64,000 nt of DNA from Chionoecetes opilio (Eukaryota; Arthropoda; Malacostraca; Decapoda; Majidae). The position numbers and the translations under genes are program-made. Where the stretch lies: NCBI GenBank assembly GCA_016584305.1, contig JACEEZ010016468.1, positions 27,501-91,500 on the forward strand. Reading direction: 5' to 3'. Positions 23,030-33,286 of the stretch are shown piece after piece; positions within the stretch are counted from its first letter, which is position 1; every line of letters begins with the position of its first letter. The notes under the pieces were generated by a model. That model had not been told where the DNA came from, made no database searches, and saw only the letters and a list, made by a program, of their open reading frames with translations.

Positions 23030-26000
23030 CTCGGTACGGGGAGGCGCGGCAGGTATCACACAGGCTGGAGGGCGGCAGGTATCACACAGGCTGGAGGGGC
23101 GCACGGTTAATAACAGTCTACACATATACAGGCTGAGGGCGGCAGGTATCACACAGGCTGGAGGGGCGCAGGTATCACACAGGCTGGAGGGCGGCAGGTA
23201 TCACAACAGGCTGGAGGGGCGGCAGGTATCACACAGGCTGGAGGGGCGGCAGTATCACACAGCCTGAGGCGGCAGGTACACACAGGCTGGAGGCGGCAGT
23301 ATCACACAGGCTGAGAGGCGCAGGTAATCACACAGGTGGAGGCGGCAGTATACACAGGCTGGAGGGGCGGCAGGTATCACACAGGCTGGAGGGGCGGCAG
23401 GTATCACACAGGTTGGAGGGGCGGCGGTATCACACAGGCTGAGGGCGGCGGGTATACACAGGTGGAGGGGCGGCAAGGTATCACACAGGCTGGAGGGGCG
23501 GCAGGTATCACACAGGCTGGAGGGGCGCGGGTATCACACAGGCTGGAGGGGCGGCAGGTATCACACAGGTTGGAGGGGTGGCAGTATCCCACGGTGGAGG
23601 GCGGCAGGTATCACACAGGCTGGAGGGGCGGCAGGTATCACACAGGCTGGAGGGGCGGCGGGTATCACACAGGCTGGAGGGCGGCAGGTATCACACAGGC
23701 TGGAGGGGCGGCAGGTATCACACAGGCTGGAGGGGCGGCAGGTATCACACAGGCTGGAGGGGCGGCAGGTATCACACAGGCTGGAGGGGCGGCAGGTATC
23801 ACACAGGTGGAGGGGCGGCAGTATCACACAGGCTGGAGGGGCGGCAGGTATCACACAGGCTGGAGGGGCGGCAGGTATCACACAGGCTGGAGGGGCGGCA
23901 AGTATCACACAGGCTGGAGGGGCGGCAGGTATCACACAGGCTGGAGGGGCGGCAGGGTATCACACAGGCTGGAGGGGCGGCAGGGTATCACACAGGCTGG
24001 AGGGGCGGCAGGTATCACACAGGCTGGAGGGGCGGCAGGTATCACACAGGCTGGAGGGGCGGCAGGTATCACACAGAGTGGAGGGGCGGCAGGTATCACA
24101 CAGGCTGGAGGGGGGCGGGTATCACACAGGCTGGAGGGGCGGCAGGTATCACACAGGTTGGAGGGGCGGCAAGTATCACACAGGCTGGAGGGGCGGCAGG
24201 TATCACACAGGCTGGAGGGGCGGCAGGTATCACACAGAGTGGAGGGGCGGCAGGTATCACACAGGCTGGAGGGGCGGCAGGTATCACACAGGCTGGAGAG
24301 GCGGCGGGTATCACACAGGCTGGAGGGGCGGCAGGTATCACACAGAGTGGAGGGGCGGCAGGTATCACACAGGCAGGAGGGGCGGCGGATATCACACAGG
24401 TGGAGGGGCGGCGGGTATCACACAGGCTGGAGGCGCGGCAGGTATCACACAGGCTGGAGGGGCGGCAGGTGTCACACAGGTTGGAGGAGCGGCGGGTATC
24501 ACACAGGCTGGAGGGGCGGCAGGTATCACACAGGCTGGAGGGGCGGCAGATATCACACAGGCTGGAGGGGCGGCAGGTATCACACAGGCTGGAGGGGCGG
24601 CAGGTATCACACAGGCTGGAGGGGCGGCAGGTATCACACAGGCTGGAGGGGCGGCAGGTATCACACAGGCTGGAGGGGCGGCAGGTATCACACAGGCTGG
24701 AGGGGCGGCAGGTATCACACAGGCTGGAGGGGCGGCAGTATCACACAGGCTGGAGGGGCGGCGGTATCACACAGGCTGGAGGGCGGCGGTATCACACAGG
24801 CTGGAGGGGCGGCAGTATCACACAGGCTGGAGGGGCGGCAGGTATCACACAGGTTGGAGGGGCGGCAGGTATCACACAGGCTGGAGGGCGGCGGGTATCA
24901 CACAGGCTGGAGGGGCGGCAGGTATCACACAGGTTGGAGGGGCGGCAGGTATCACACAGGCTGGAGGGGAGGCAGGTATCACACAGGCTGGAGGGGCGGC
25001 AGGTATACACAGGCTGGAGGGCGGCAGGTATCACACAGGCTGGAGGGGCGGCAGGTATACACAGGCTGGAGGGGCGGCAGGTATCACACAGGCTGGAGGG
25101 GCGGCAGGTATGACACAGGCTGGAGGGGCGGCAGGTATGACACAGGCTGGAGGGCGGCAGGTATCACACAGGCTGGAGGGGCGGCGGGTATACACAGGCT
25201 GGAGGGCGGCAGGTATACACAGGTTTGGAGGGGCGGCAGGTATCACACAGGCTGGAGGGGCGGCAGGTATCACACAGGTTGGAGGGGCGGCAGGTATCAC
25301 ACAGGCTGGAGGGCGCGCAGGTATCACACAGGTGGAGGGGCGGCGGGTATCACACAGGCTGGAGGGGCGGCAGGTATCACACAGGTTGGAGGGGCGGCAG
25401 GTATCACACAGGTTGGAGGGGCGGCAGGTATCACACAGGTTGGAGGGGCGGCAGGTATCACACAGGCTGGAGGGGCGGCAGGTATCACACAGGCTGGAGG
25501 GGCGGCAGGTATCACACAGGTTGGAGGGGCGGCAGGTATCACACAGGTTGGAGGGGCGGCAGGTATCACACAGGTTGGAGGGGCGGCAGGTATCACACAG
25601 GTGGAGGGCGGCAGGTATCACACAGGTTGGAGGGGCGGCGGGTATACACAGGCTGGAGGGGCGGCGGTATCACACAGGTTGGAGGGGCGGCGGTATCACA
25701 CAGGCTGGAGGGGCGGCGGTATCACACAGGTTGGAGGGGCGGCGGGTATCACACAGGTTGGAGGGCGGCGGGTATCACACAGGTTGGAGGGGCGGCGGGT
25801 ATCACACAGGTTGGAGGGGCGGCGGGTATCACACAGGTTGGAGGGGCGGCGGGTATCACACAGGTTGGAGGGGCGGCGGGTATCACACAGGTTGGAGGGG
25901 CGGCGGGTATCACACAGGTTGGAGTGGCGGCGGGTATCACACAGGTTGGAGGGGTGGCGGGTATCACACAGGTTGGAGGGGCGGCGGGTATCACACAGGT

Positions 26001-26045
26001 TGGAGGGGTGGCGGGTATCACACAGGTTGGAGGGGCGGCGGGCGT
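23030..26045. repeat. 27-bp minisatellite, about 110 copies
   Basis: Each unit begins GGTATCACACAGG, continues CTGGAGG or TTGGAGG and ends GGCGGCA or GGCGGCG. The first ~600 bases carry many 1-2 base deletions. The middle (23,800-24,750) is very regular with the CTGG...GGCAG form. The last 400 bases (25,640-26,040) are almost pure TTGG...GGCGG form. Because 27 is divisible by three and no stop is present, open frames of up to 997 codons cross the array on both strands. Single-base slips switch frames repeatedly and all three plus frames stay open, so coding is unlikely. Confidence 0.97.
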
Positions 26046-26051
26046 GGTTAC

Positions 26052-26302
26052 AGGTCGGGGCGGCGTTTCCCTCCCTCGTCCATCAGGCGATCGAGCATCA
26101 CCAGCACATAGAAGAGTCCCAGCGTGATGGTCGTCCACGCCCACACCGCGCCCTGCGACGGGAGGCGGTCGTGGGTGCCGTGCTGCTGCAGGTGCCTCAC
26201 CGCGTCACCCACCAGCCCCACCGGCACGGCTTGGGCGGCCACCAGGTGCCACCCCGTCAGCTGTCGTCGCCGCGGCTGGTCGACGCCCATGCAAGAGAAG
26301 GC
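26052..26302 (-). CDS. Candidate host exon encoding a membrane segment
   Basis: On the minus strand, a pyrimidine-rich acceptor (CTCTCTCACCTTCCCATCGA then ACAG) precedes an open stretch of 83 codons: GVDQPRRRQLTGWHL, then AVPVGLVGDAVRHLQQ, then a hydrophobic run AVWAWTTITLGLFYVLVMLD that looks like one transmembrane helix, then RLMDEGGKRRP. A GTAACC donor is possible at 26051. High GC and balanced composition differ from the flanking repeats. The plus strand also has splice-like borders (TTACAG at 26053; GGGAAG/GTGAGA at 26326), so strand choice rests mainly on the membrane-helix pattern. Family not recognised. The 27-bp minisatellite begins seven bases away. Confidence 0.4.
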
Positions 26303-26442
26303 CTGTTCGATGGGAAGGTGAGAGAGTGATGACGAGACAACAGTAGTGCTTCATTGCATCAGTGCTGATTCAGACGTGGAAGTGAGAGGTCACGTCGTGT
26401 CTCCAATAGGACGAAAGTTGAGACTTATTTATTGAGGTAAAC

Positions 26443-26589
26443 ATGCCTTCTATGTGTTGTGTCCCAAATTGTAAAGGGAATAATCGAAAAGGACCAAGAG
26501 CTAGCGTTTTTTCTTCTCCAAGAAGTGAGGATGAGTCGGACAAGTGGTTGCTTTCTCTTTTCAAGACGGCTTTTCTTTCCTCACTCTGA
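26443..26589 (+). pseudogene. THAP-like zinc-finger N-terminus, truncated
   Basis: A 48-codon frame starts MPSMCCVPNCKGNNRKG, has VFSSPRSEDE and then DKWLLSLF before a TGA. The CCVPNC start and the Trp about 29 residues after the first Cys pair match the start of THAP domains (C2CH zinc-binding DNA-binding modules of P-element-type transposases and related host factors). The second half with the Cys-x2-His pair is missing, so it could not fold as a complete domain. It may be one exon of a longer gene or a decayed P-element-like piece. Confidence 0.5.
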
Positions 26590-26868
26590 AAGAAGACTTA
26601 TAATTATGCATATGTCTTACATCATTTAGGCAGAAAAATATTTTGTTGCTGCATTATTACTGTATTACTGTATTATGCATAAGTTAATAAAATGTATATA
26701 ACTAATGTATGTATATATTTTTCTTATACTTTACTTTGCTGGGGTAATGCTTTAATCTGCATGAAATTTTGCCAAAAATTATTAATATATAATTTAAAAA
26801 AATATGATCACTTAAAACGTGAGACACGTACCACAGCTGTTTACAGGGGAGAACGTTAAGTCCACCCT

Positions 26869-27638
26869 GTGAACCCTTACTCTAAACCCAAACTCGACTC
26901 TATATTAGACCAGTGTCCTCCTCGGGACACACTCATTGTCTTGGGCGACTTCAATGCTACTACTGGCACTGTGAGAGATGGCTACGAGTTATGTGTTGGT
27001 CCCCATGACTCCGTTACCAGAAAAACTAACAGTTCTCTGCTTCTGAATTTTGCAAGGTCCAGAAGGTTGAGAATTGCAGGTTCTTGGTACCAGAGACCAG
27101 AGCTGCACCGCTGGACATGGTATAGTAATGCCGGAGGGTAGCTAAGGAGATCGACCACGTCCTCGTTAGTACTCGTTGGAGGATCCTCCAGAACTGCAGG
27201 GTTTACCGGTGTGCTGAGTTCCTTGGAACAGATCACAGACTTGTTGTTGCTATACTTATGCTTCTTGTCAAGTCCAGAAGAATCTCAAGAGGTAACCATA
27301 CTGTGTTTCATCTTGAGAAACTGAAGGACTTAACATGTGCTCATGAGTATGCGGTGGCAGTCTCAAATCGGTTTGATGTGCTCGGTGCCCTCGAGGACCC
27401 TGTAGAACTGTTGGATACCTTCAAACGTGAAACTCTCAGGCTGCCAAGGAGTGTATTGGAGAGCGCCCGAGGTCAAGGCGTGGTTTTGTCTCGACGGAGA
27501 CGCTGGAAAAAATCGAGGAGAGTCGCGATGTCAGGCTGGCTGGGAACCAGGACCAGCACAGGGCTCTGTCACGCCGGACTAGAACCCTCCTGGGGAGAGA
27601 CAAGGAGAGGTATGTTAGGAGTCTCGTTGAGGATGTAG
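26869..27638 (+). pseudogene. RTE-like endonuclease domain, frameshifted
   Basis: The start reads NPYSKPKLDSILDQCP then DTLIVLGDFNATTGT, the GDFNA motif of apurinic-type endonucleases that nick target DNA for priming. A stop follows at about 27139 and the frame shifts. In another frame EIDHVLVSTRW and GTDHRLVV supply the later DH and terminal H motifs. A linker with basic, arginine-rich sequence (27258-27638) leads into the reverse transcriptase. The frame breaks make this domain non-functional as it stands. Confidence 0.75.
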
Positions 27639-27646
27639 AGGGTCAT

Positions 27647-29140
27647 TTGAACGCTAATGACCTCCGACCCGCCTACCGAGCCCTGAAGAAACTCCGTTCC
27701 AAGTCTCCATCTCGGGTGAGTGCTATTCGAACAGCAGATGGGTGCCTCGTGTCGGACATGTATGGGCAGATGGCTCGTTGGGCTGAGTACTTTGGACAGT
27801 TGTTCACGGTGGACCCTCCAACTGAGCAGCTTCACACCACTGGATTACAGGCAGTGGATGCCGATCCTCCCATTGACGAAACTGCACCCTCTCTTGACGA
27901 AGTCAGAGAGGCTGTAGCAAAGTTGAGGGGTGGAAAGGCAGCTGGTGTTTGTAATATCAGTGCGGAGCTCCTCAAAGCTGGGGGTGAGGCCATGATCCGC
28001 GGGTTGCATGCTGTCCTGACTGCCGTGTGGCAATCAGGTACCATTCCTCCTGACTGGATAAGGGGGCTGATCGTCCCTATCTGGAAAGGGAAAAAGGACC
28101 GTCAGGACTGCAACAATTACCGCGGTATTACACTGCTCAGTGTGCCAGGCAAGGTGCTTGCTCATCTATTGCTAACACGGATCCGCAGTCATCTGCTGAA
28201 GCATCAGAGACCTCAGCAGTCTGAGTTCACGCCTGGTAAGTCAACAACGGACAGTGTCCTAGCGCTTCGTGTCCTGGTGGAACGCCGACGTGAGTTTCGA
28301 CAGGGGATGCTTGCAGCCTATGTTGATCTCAAGAAGGCGTTTGACTCAGTGCATCGTGAGTCACTTTGGGATCTTCTGCGACTTCGCGGGATTCCTGCAA
28401 GGATTATTGGTTTGATAACTGGTGTGTATTCTGGGACTGAGAGTGCTGTGAAGTGTGGGGCAGGTGTATCCAGCTTCTTTCCTGTGAATACAGGAGTGAG
28501 GCAAGGGTGCGTCCTTGCCCCATCACTTTTCAGCGCTTGTATGGACTGGGTATTGGACAAGGTTGTAGATCAAAGTAATTGTGGAACATCCGTCGGCAGC
28601 ACCAAGATCACTGATCTTGGTTTTGCCGATGATGCAGTAATCTTTGCTGAGTCGCTGGAGGTCCTGGTGATGGCTCTCGAGGCGCTGCACAAGGAGGCAA
28701 AGCCTTTGGGACTTGAGGTCTCCTGGCTCAAGACCAAGGTCCAGGTGTTTGGAGACTTACTAGATGAAGCAGTACAGTCTGTTCATGCGTGCGGTGAGGA
28801 CATTGAGATCTTGAAAAGTTTTACATACCTTGGTAGCGCAGTCCATAATGACGGCGGGTCACGTCAAGAAGTCTTACGGCGGATTGGCATAGCCCACGGT
28901 GCTATGGACTCGCTCAGCGGGAGTATTTGGCGTTGTCGGTACCTGTGCAGAAGGACAAAGATCCGGATCTTCAAGTCGCTTGTGATCCCTGTCTTACTAT
29001 ATGGTTGTGAGACATGTACACTAAATAGTGACTTGAAGAGACGAATCAATGCCTTTGGTAATAAGTGTCTTCGCAGAATCATGGGGTATCGCTGGGATGA
29101 TTACGTGTCAAATCAGCGATTGCACCGTGAGACTGAATAG
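27647..29140 (+). CDS. RTE-like reverse transcriptase, open for 497 codons
   Basis: The enzyme copies element RNA at the nicked target. Residues 74-110 form a KLRGGKAAG-type entry; NYRGITLLSV spans 157-166; motif A is AYVDLKKAFD (224-233, catalytic Asp 227); motif B is GVRQGCVLAPSLF (283-295); the catalytic FADD box is at 326-329, followed by a KTKVQVFG segment and the thumb with LLYGCETCTLN. All catalytic residues are present. A TAG at 29138-29140 stops the frame where the other copies have TCG (Ser), and the coding similarity continues to about 29434. So it is almost intact within the RT but lacks a working endonuclease. ATG choice is uncertain because the true frame begins upstream. Confidence 0.88.
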   Translation: MNANDLRPAYRALKKLRSKSPSRVSAIRTADGCLVSDMYGQMARWAEYFGQLFTVDPPTEQLHTTGLQAVDADPPIDETAPSLDEVREAVAKLRGGKAAGVCNISAELLKAGGEAMIRGLHAVLTAVWQSGTIPPDWIRGLIVPIWKGKKDRQDCNNYRGITLLSVPGKVLAHLLLTRIRSHLLKHQRPQQSEFTPGKSTTDSVLALRVLVERRREFRQGMLAAYVDLKKAFDSVHRESLWDLLRLRGIPARIIGLITGVYSGTESAVKCGAGVSSFFPVNTGVRQGCVLAPSLFSACMDWVLDKVVDQSNCGTSVGSTKITDLGFADDAVIFAESLEVLVMALEALHKEAKPLGLEVSWLKTKVQVFGDLLDEAVQSVHACGEDIEILKSFTYLGSAVHNDGGSRQEVLRRIGIAHGAMDSLSGSIWRCRYLCRRTKIRIFKSLVIPVLLYGCETCTLNSDLKRRINAFGNKCLRRIMGYRWDDYVSNQRLHRETE

Positions 29141-29191
29141 AGGCCTATTACCTACATAGTCCGTCAACGCCAACTTCGGCTATATGGGCAT

Positions 29192-29434
29192 GTGGCACGC
29201 TACCCTGAAACCGATCCTTCCCATCGGGTTGTATCTGTAAGAGACAATCCGGCGTGGAGGAGGCCAAGGGGGCGCCCACAAGGCTCGTGGCTGGGGCAAG
29301 TTGATGTTTCTTGTCGAGAGCTGCTTGGTATGGTAAAGGAGCCTGCATGGAGACTCGCGTGTGTTGACCCCCGGGAGTGGCGTCGTAGGGTTGGCGAGGC
29401 GACGCGACCCCCGGCGTATGCCCCCAATGATTGA
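29192..29434 (+). pseudogene. RTE-like C-terminal part beyond the stop
   Basis: In frame with the reverse transcriptase after the TAG, this encodes RQRQLRLYGHVARYP, RPRGRPQGSWLGQVD and RRVGEATRPPAYAPND. It is the most frequently recovered part of the family, present in all four copies because they are truncated from the 5' side. Confidence 0.8.
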
Positions 29435-29440
29435 TGATTG

Positions 29441-29847
29441 ATTGTAAACCCTGAACTGAGCGCACTACTGTTGTGACGTATTACCCCCACCGAACAGGAC
29501 TTCTCTCTCGTGGGCCTCGGGCTGGTCCACCATACCCTTGGCCATCCTGTCCCTCATCTTCTTATCTTGGCCACTTACGGTGGTACTTGTGCACCACTTT
29601 GTTACTGGACTGAACCACAGCCCACTTCTCGGTACCCTCGGCAAGGTCGAGCACGTCCTGAGGATGTGTCCTCGTGACCCAGCACGACGCGGGGCCTGTT
29701 CTCGGCTGGCTTGCCTCGCCGTAAGGGGGAGGAGCCTTGGTGAGGCTGTAAGGGGTTTAGGCCTTGGCGAGGCTGTAAGGGGCAGGAGCCTTGGCAAGGC
29801 TTGGCGAGGCCGTCCTTGGCGAGGCCGTCCTTGGCGAGGGAAGACTC
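29441..29847. other. GC-rich sequence with short tandem GGCGAGGC units
   Basis: A degenerate GGCGAGGC(CG)TCCTTG-type repeat occupies about 29740-29840. On the minus strand KKMRDRMAKGMVDQPEAHER (about 29490-29565) has protein-like composition and may be a decayed or short exon. I cannot assign it. Confidence 0.35.
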
Positions 29848-30332
29848 ACCCCACTCGTTGGTGCTGGTGGACGCGGGCACGGTGGTCGAGTGTGGGACCT
29901 CGAGGACGGCCTTGGTCGCGGCGGGAGGCACGGGCGTCACCACAGAGTTGCCCGTTGCATGGGACACGCCGGGCACCGCATCGCCAGGAACACCTCATCG
30001 TGACGCCGCCCCGTCATCACCTGCCGGAAGCTACGAACGTCCCGCACTTCCACTGAGCAGCCCCGCAGGCAGTAGAGCTGCAGGGCGAGGCGCTGCCGCC
30101 GCACCAGCAGCTTGGCTACGCTGAGGGGCACCGCCATCGCCTCCTCGGCCTGCCACACGTTGCCCGCCAGCAGCGTCCACGAGTACCTCGGCAGGGGGAG
30201 GTAGCCCAGCTTGCGGCAGGAGGGCAAGAAGAAGGCGCCGTGGTCCTTCACCACGACCCGCATGCGGTCGGGCCGCTGACCACGGAAGGGAATGGTTACC
30301 TGTACGCGCACGGAGATCATTGTCTTGTTGTT
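29848..30332 (-). CDS. Candidate host exon, family unknown
   Basis: A long minus-strand frame encodes VQVTIPFRGQRPDRMRVVVK, then HGAFFLPSCRKLGYLPLP and then LLAGNVWQAEEAMAVPLS. It stays open to about 29937. The composition is that of a real protein and GC is high. A good donor (GTGAGT) lies at about 29847 but belongs to another frame (VPGVSHATGNSVVTPV...), so one base must have been gained or lost near 29985-29995, or the exon ends earlier. The acceptor is not certain. It is on the same strand as the candidate exon at 26052-26302, and the RTE-like element lies between them as if in an intron. Confidence 0.4.
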
Positions 30333-30383
30333 AGTCATATCTTTGCTGACTTGCACATACCAGGTCGGCGTTTTGACCGACAC

Positions 30384-31040
30384 CCACTATATTAAGGATG
30401 ATTTATATTGACTAAGCGGTTTTGCTCCCTTCCTCCAGCCTGTGTGTGCTAACTCCAACCTGCCTATTCCACTCAACTAGAAACAAATCCCTCAGTAAGT
30501 GCCAAGAAAGCCCTACGGTCCTAAGGAAATTCAACCTTCCGTATGATTGGCTATAATTCAATGTGAAATAGAAAATGAATAATGAAAGAGGATGTTGAAT
30601 ACAGGCATAAACGCGGCATTTTATTCACGAGTATTTTCGCTTCAATGAACAGGAGAGAAATAAATGGATGGAAGGGAAGAAAGGGGAGGGGAGATCCTCT
30701 TCGCCTCCTCGGGTAGCATCATACCCTGAAGTCTTTCAAAGGATAAGTTCACAGTCCTTATACTATGAAACAGTCTGTTGTAAGGATGGCGTGTTTGTCT
30801 GTCTGTCTGTTAGGAGGTGGACGAAGACGCGGAGGAGGAGGATGGAGGGAAAAGAGGGACGAGCGAGGTAGAGCAAAATAGACAAAAGGTGGGAGAGGGA
30901 AGAGGATGAGGAGAAGGAGAAGGAAGAAGATGAAGAGGTGGAGGAGGAGAAGAGGTCCACAAGCCTTGACATTTGTGAAGGGAAGTCTCCGGCGAGTCTG
31001 GACTGTGAAGAGCAACTGTGTGCATAGCCCTTATATGCAG
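30384..31040. other. Unassigned, purine-rich sequence
   Basis: No gene recognised. GGA/GAA-rich sequence at 30815-30955 gives Arg/Glu-rich and Ser/Pro-rich frames that are compositional artefacts. Confidence 0.4.
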
Positions 31041-31048
31041 GAGAGAGA

Positions 31049-31157
<109 letters not shown>

Positions 31158-31206
31158 AAAAGGCCCGATCGACGGTTATTCCTATTCTAAAAGTTATAAA
31201 TAGTGG

Positions 31207-31207
<1 letters not shown>

Positions 31208-31268
<61 letters not shown>
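31208..31268. repeat. (AC)n microsatellite, left flank of inverted-repeat element
   Basis: Pure AC for 60 bases, ending exactly at the terminus of the element at 31269. The array resumes at 32266. Confidence 0.97.
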
Positions 31269-31269
<1 letters not shown>

Positions 31270-32261
31270 GTGGCCACCGAAAGACAAGGCCTGATACATC
31301 GCCCGTGACGTCACACCATCTAGATCCCACCCGCTCCGCTCCCCGTACAAGTTTACCTACCTAATATAATGTTTATCAGTATAAAAGATATACTGTTATC
31401 TTCGGACATTTTTGTTCTATAATATTATCAAATAGAAAACCGTAAAACACACAAAAAAAATGCCATTATGAGACTTTCAAGAAATATGCATTAACTTAAA
31501 CTCTTCGCCATTTAATATTTTGCTCGCAAACATTTTACATGGAGAATATCAATAGAAGCGGAATTTAACTAGCTTTCCATTGATATATCTCGTTTAGTGA
31601 TAAATGAATTAGCGGCATGCATAAATAAATAAAAAAAAAATGGAAAGCTAATTAAATTCCGCTTCTATTGATATTCTGCATGTAAAAAGTTTTTTCACAA
31701 AATATTAAATGGCGAAAAGTTAAAGTTCATGCATATTTCTTGAAAGTCTCATAATGGCATTTCTTTAGTGTGTTTTACGGTTTTTTATTTGATAGTATTA
31801 TAGAACAAACATTTCCGAAGATAACAGTATATATTTTATACTGATAAACATATATTAGGTAGGAAATTACCCGATTTCATGATTTTTATATTTAGTTAAC
31901 GCTAATTTATGCATGCCGCTAATTCATTTATCACTAAACGAGATAAAAATCAATGGAAAGCTAATTAAATTCCGCTTCTATTGATATTCTCCATGTGAAA
32001 TGTTTGCGAGCAAAATATTAAATGGCGAAGAGTTTAAGTTAATGCATATTTCTTGAAATTCTCACAATGGCATTTTTTTGGTGTGTTTTACGGTTTTTTA
32101 TTTGATAATATTATAGAACAAAACATTTCCGAAGATAACAGTATATCTTTTATACTGATAAACATTATATTAGGTAGGTAAACTTGTACGGGGAGCGGAG
32201 CGGGTGGGATCTAGATGGTGTGACGTCACGGGCGATGTATCAGGCCTTGTCTCTCGGTGGC

Positions 32262-32265
<4 letters not shown>
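31269..32265. mobile_element. Three-arm inverted-repeat element inserted in (AC)n
   Basis: The terminal inverted repeats begin CGTGGCCACCGA and match almost perfectly for over 130 bases, then with few differences to about 350 bases. Between the arms sits a third copy of the inner arm sequence (31639-31860) in the same orientation as the right arm, but lacking the outer ~95 bases. So the order is reversed arm, short forward arm, full forward arm. Each outer terminus contains TGACGTCA (31306-31313, 32221-32228). No coding capacity. Element superfamily unknown. Confidence 0.8.

Positions 32266-32347
<82 letters not shown>
32266..32347. repeat. (AC)n microsatellite, right flank of inverted-repeat element
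   Basis: Pure CA for about 80 bases, continuing the array interrupted at 31269. Confidence 0.97.
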
Positions 32348-32348
<1 letters not shown>

Positions 32349-32880
32349 CCACATCCACATCATTCTGAAGTTACAGTGAGATTAATAAACTTTTTTCCCA
32401 ATTCATTATATATCACCTCAACGTTTCATAAACTGTTAAATATTCATCTTCTCTGTCTCGTATTCTTGCGCAATCCTTATCCCGGCATTAATCTTCATCT
32501 TTTTCTCCTCTGTCTCTCGTATCTTTTAATTAATTTCCTCCACCAGCACAAAACTTCCATTCGTTGCTTGAATCTCAATCCTTCATGCATTTCCTTCTCA
32601 TTCTTCATATTCTCTTTCATCTTTTTTTCTTTTTCATACAATTCTTTCCTCATATAGCGCAAACATTTATTTATATTGTGTATGTGAAACCGCAGAAAAG
32701 ATGGGAAAATTCAGAAATGTGTTATTATTGTGAATATCGCGACACAATAGAGGGCGCGAGGTAAGAAATTGTGATCGCACGAATCTACCTTTCGGCCTTG
32801 AATGGTGATCCTGCTTGTTGTGGATTCAGGACCACCGCAGCACTAACGACTGTCTCCTGATTGTAATTGCGGGAACGGTG
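32348..32880. other. Unassigned sequence
   Basis: TC-rich and AT-rich sequence, no recognised gene. Confidence 0.4.
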
Positions 32881-32894
32881 CACCCCCCCCCCCA

Positions 32895-32902
<8 letters not shown>

Positions 32903-32982
<80 letters not shown>
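32903..32982. repeat. (CA)n microsatellite, left of SINE A copy 1
   Basis: About 80 bases of CA preceded by a C-run (32884-32893); it ends where the SINE begins. Confidence 0.97.
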
Positions 32983-32983
<1 letters not shown>

Positions 32984-33286
32984 CCCATTGGGTGCTCCGT
33001 AGTGTAGTGGTTAGCACGCTCAGTTTACAACCAAGAAGGCCAGGGTTCGATCCCCGGGCGGAGCGGAGACAGTTGGGCAGTCTCTTTAAAAACCCGAGCC
33101 CCTGTCCACCCTGCAGTGAATGGATATCGGGTGTTAGCCGGAGATTTGTGACCCGCCTCCCGGGGTGGTGGCTTCGGCCAACAGCATTAAGGATGAATGA
33201 TATAGATGTAGATATAGAGACGGGGCCATACTAGTGTAGCTCAGGCCCTGTAAAATGCAACTAGATGAATACAACTAGATGAATGA
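32983..33286 (+). mobile_element. tRNA-Val-like SINE, family A, copy 1
   Basis: The tRNA-like head CTCCGTAGTGTAGTGGTTAG (A-box 32999-33020) and B-box GGTTCGATCCC (33044-33054) closely resemble tRNA-Val. The non-tRNA body continues through GTGACCCGCCTCCCGGGGTG and CTCAGGCCCTG to a tail of CAACTAGATGAATA. In the second copy (39739-40021) the anticodon loop reads CTAACAA, i.e. an AAC (Val) anticodon. Both flanks are (CA)n. Confidence 0.85.

Larger units (their letters stand above)
26865..29440 (+). mobile_element. RTE-like non-LTR retrotransposon, best copy in window
   Basis: Remains of an AP-type endonuclease (26869-27250) are followed by a reverse transcriptase and a C-terminal part up to PPAYAPND at 29431, then a 3' tail of TGATTGATGATTGATT. 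Short TGAT-type tails without poly-A and the compact layout fit the RTE clade, though the clade is inferred. The 5' end is truncated or decayed near 26865. Related copies: 33735-34055 (+), 41826-42857 (-), 50395-51150 (-). Confidence 0.85.

Noticed and set aside
23030..26045. CRISPR-like array (27-bp repeats)
   Set aside because: Units are contiguous with no spacers, and the window is eukaryotic.
23336..26329. 997-codon open frame with nonapeptide repeats
   Set aside because: It is the 27-bp minisatellite read through. The unit length is a multiple of three with no stop, other frames and the opposite strand are also open, and single-base slips change frame many times.
29602..30056. Plus-strand proteins over the GGCGAGGC-type repeat
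   Set aside because: Arg/Gly-rich frames from a GC-rich tandem repeat, opposite to the more protein-like minus frame.
32999..33070. Functional tRNA-Val gene
   Set aside because: The anticodon stem is mismatched, the acceptor end does not close, and the same head with the same non-tRNA body occurs at 39739-40021, so it is a SINE.
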